This document shows, one piece after another, positions 62,521 to 64,000 of a DNA stretch of 64,000 nt. The stretch is taken from NCBI RefSeq assembly GCF_030160235.1, contig NZ_BSNY01000005.1, positions 62,001 through 126,000 of the forward strand. Reading direction: 5' to 3'. How positions within the stretch are numbered: the stretch's first letter is position 1; every line of letters starts with the position of its first letter. The notes beneath the pieces were generated by a model that was given only the letters and a program-made list of their open reading frames with translations, had not been told where the DNA came from and ran no database searches. The stretch is from Mesorhizobium huakuii (GTDB lineage Bacteria > Pseudomonadota > Alphaproteobacteria > Rhizobiales > Rhizobiaceae). The position numbers were made by a program, and so were the translations under genes.

Positions 62521-64000
62521 GTGTTGGAAGCGTCGGGGCGCCCGCGTTTAGAAAGCCGTCTTCCACGCGCCTTGCCATCCGTTGGCAGACCGACAACGGA
62601 TCAAGACGTTGTGATACTGCGCGGCAACAGCCCTCCAGATGGCCTCACATGGAAACAGGCCTCCACCCGACCTCTGGACATGGACGGACCAACCAGCCGC
62701 CTCTTCCCGCGCATGGGCGACGACTTCTCCGAAAAATCGGCATTTTCGCACCTGGAGCGGATCGTCGAAAAATACCCGGACAAGATCGCGGTCAGTGACG
62801 GCTCTACGTCCCTCAGCTTTTCGGAACTGCTCAACGCGGTCCAAAACCTGGCGGGTGCGATTGCTGGTTCGACCCCACCAGGCAAGGCGGTCGGGATCCT
62901 CATCGGAAATACGCTCTGGTATCCGGTGGCCATGCTCGCCGCCATGCGGGCCGGCAGGCCCGCCGTGCCGTTGAACCCCCGGGATCCATTTCAGCGCCTC
63001 GCCGCAATTTCCACCAGCGCGCGGCTGGCTGCGATCATCAAGCCAGGGCCGGGCAAGCCGGCAGGCTGGCCGGATGCCTCTTCGCTTGAGTGGATCGATG
63101 CGGCGAGTTGCATGGCCGCAATGCCGGATGGCGGCCTATCGGCGCTGCCGTCCGAAGTGTCGGTCGATGCGCCGGCAATCGTTCTTTACACGTCAGGCAG
63201 CACCGGGGCGCCGAAGGGGGTCGTGAACAGCCAGCGGGCGATCCTGCAACGCGTTCAGCAATATGTGGATGCCTGCCACTTCGGCCCCGACGATGTTTTC
63301 ATGCCATTGACCGGGCCGGCGACGATCGCGGGATGCCGCGAGATGATGACACCGATGCTGTGCGGCGCCACATTGTATCTCTCGGATATCGAGAGCGCCG
63401 GTATTCGCGCCGCCCGCGACAATTTCGAGAAATGGCGGGTGACGGTCGTTTATCTCGTGCCGGCGCTGCTGCGTGTGTTGATGAATGGTTCTGCGCGCGA
63501 CACATTCTCTTCGCTGCGGATCGTGCGGGTCGGCGGAGAAAAAATTCTATGGTCCGATATCGACCGGCTCCGCGACAGCGTTCCCGAGTCTTGCCTTGTC
63601 CAGATCAGCTATTCGTCCACGGAAACGACTGGCACGCAATGGTTCCTGCCGAGGGGCTACCAGGAACGCGGCGCAACCGTCCCGGTTGGCTTCGTGCTAC
63701 CCGGCATCGAATACACCATCGTGGATGAGAACGCACGCGAGGTCGCCCCGGGCGATGAAGGAGAGTTGCTGATCAGAGGCAACTACACCACGCTCGGCTA
63801 TTGGGCGGATGGGGAAAATGTCCCGCTTCAGGCGAACTCCGGCAACCCCCTGCTTCGAACCTTCGCAACGGGTGATCTGGTCAGGGTCGACGACACCGGA
63901 ATGATGTGGATCGTCGGACGAAAGGGACGCCAGATCAAAATCAACGGAAGGCGGGTCGAACCTGCCGAACTGGAACTTGTCCTGCGCCGGGCGCCTCAGG
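62521..64000 (+). CDS. ANL-family adenylating enzyme (amino-acid or acyl activation), cut at the window end
   Basis: An open frame runs to the window end without a stop. The GTG at 62521 (MLEASGRPR) follows AAGGGGG closely; an ATG at 62680 (MDGPTSRLFPRMG) is the main alternative. ANL motifs are complete so far: LYTSGSTGAPKGV (A3), SYSSTETTG (A5), FATGDLVRVDDTG (A7) and GRKGRQIKINGRRVEPAELE (A8). The order and the A8 form are like NRPS adenylation domains. What follows (carrier, transferase or reductase domain) is not in the window. Beside an asparagine-synthase-like gene in a polysaccharide locus, it may activate an amino acid for attachment to a sugar. Confidence 0.85.
   Translation, partial: MLEASGRPRLESRLPRALPSVGRPTTDQDVVILRGNSPPDGLTWKQASTRPLDMDGPTSRLFPRMGDDFSEKSAFSHLERIVEKYPDKIAVSDGSTSLSFSELLNAVQNLAGAIAGSTPPGKAVGILIGNTLWYPVAMLAAMRAGRPAVPLNPRDPFQRLAAISTSARLAAIIKPGPGKPAGWPDASSLEWIDAASCMAAMPDGGLSALPSEVSVDAPAIVLYTSGSTGAPKGVVNSQRAILQRVQQYVDACHFGPDDVFMPLTGPATIAGCREMMTPMLCGATLYLSDIESAGIRAARDNFEKWRVTVVYLVPALLRVLMNGSARDTFSSLRIVRVGGEKILWSDIDRLRDSVPESCLVQISYSSTETTGTQWFLPRGYQERGATVPVGFVLPGIEYTIVDENAREVAPGDEGELLIRGNYTTLGYWADGENVPLQANSGNPLLRTFATGDLVRVDDTGMMWIVGRKGRQIKINGRRVEPAELELVLRRAPQ

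Overview
The sequence looks like a chromosomal segment of an alphaproteobacterium of the order Rhizobiales, most likely Mesorhizobium. Reasons: GC-rich coding sequence with tightly overlapping ATGA start/stop junctions, PrsD/PrsE-type secretion genes beside exopolysaccharide genes, and remnants of pyridoxal 4-dehydrogenase and pyridoxamine-pyruvate transaminase that closely match the Mesorhizobium loti vitamin B6-degradation enzymes as I remember them. No database was searched. No rRNA, tRNA or CRISPR array was seen.

Layout. (1) 1-2550: an AT-rich edge with the tail of an unknown protein, a possible immunity-type gene, an intact REP-associated tyrosine transposase (RAYT) with inverted ends, and loose copies of those ends. 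(2) 2551-13193: a compact type II secretion system. gspD, a prepilin peptidase and gspG lie on the plus strand. They converge on gspL-M-C-K-E-F-H-I-J on the minus strand. (3) 13489-14371: a degenerate RAYT end and a second, frameshifted RAYT copy in the opposite orientation, so the secretion cluster sits between inverted RAYT copies. (4) 14416-20903: a 2066-residue SpvB/TcB-like/RHS protein with a HYD1-type ADP-ribosyltransferase tip, followed by an overlapping DUF6881-type immunity gene. (5) 21241-31685: amino-acid and vitamin catabolism: a serine hydrolase, a proline-racemase-superfamily enzyme, a DapA-like deaminase, wrecked vitamin B6-degradation genes, a BASS-type transporter, LysR, GntR and Lrp regulators, arginase and ornithine cyclodeaminase. 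(6) 31789-33612: glmS. (7) 34269-64000: a large surface-polysaccharide region.

The polysaccharide region holds a type I exporter (PrsD/PrsE), a coiled-coil protein, a minus-strand operon for making and transferring an amino-deoxy sugar (nucleotidyltransferase, aminotransferase, phosphoglycosyl transferase, 4,6-dehydratase), an ExoF-like export protein, a secreted beta-propeller and a methyltransferase. Regulators follow (response regulator, HWE histidine kinase, PAS-LuxR protein). Then come UDP-glucuronate epimerase, an acyltransferase, an unusual P-loop-kinase/flippase fusion, an ExoP-like co-polymerase, an asparagine-synthase-like enzyme, a Wzy-like polymerase, a glycosyltransferase and an adenylation enzyme cut by the window edge. 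Together these suggest a Wzx/Wzy-type exopolysaccharide carrying amino sugars and probably acyl or amino-acid decoration.

Most interesting: the secreted RHS toxin beside a secretion system bounded by inverted RAYT elements; the kinase-flippase fusion; the asparagine-synthase/adenylation pair in the polysaccharide locus; and the tail-to-tail junction of two truncated vitamin B6-degradation genes.
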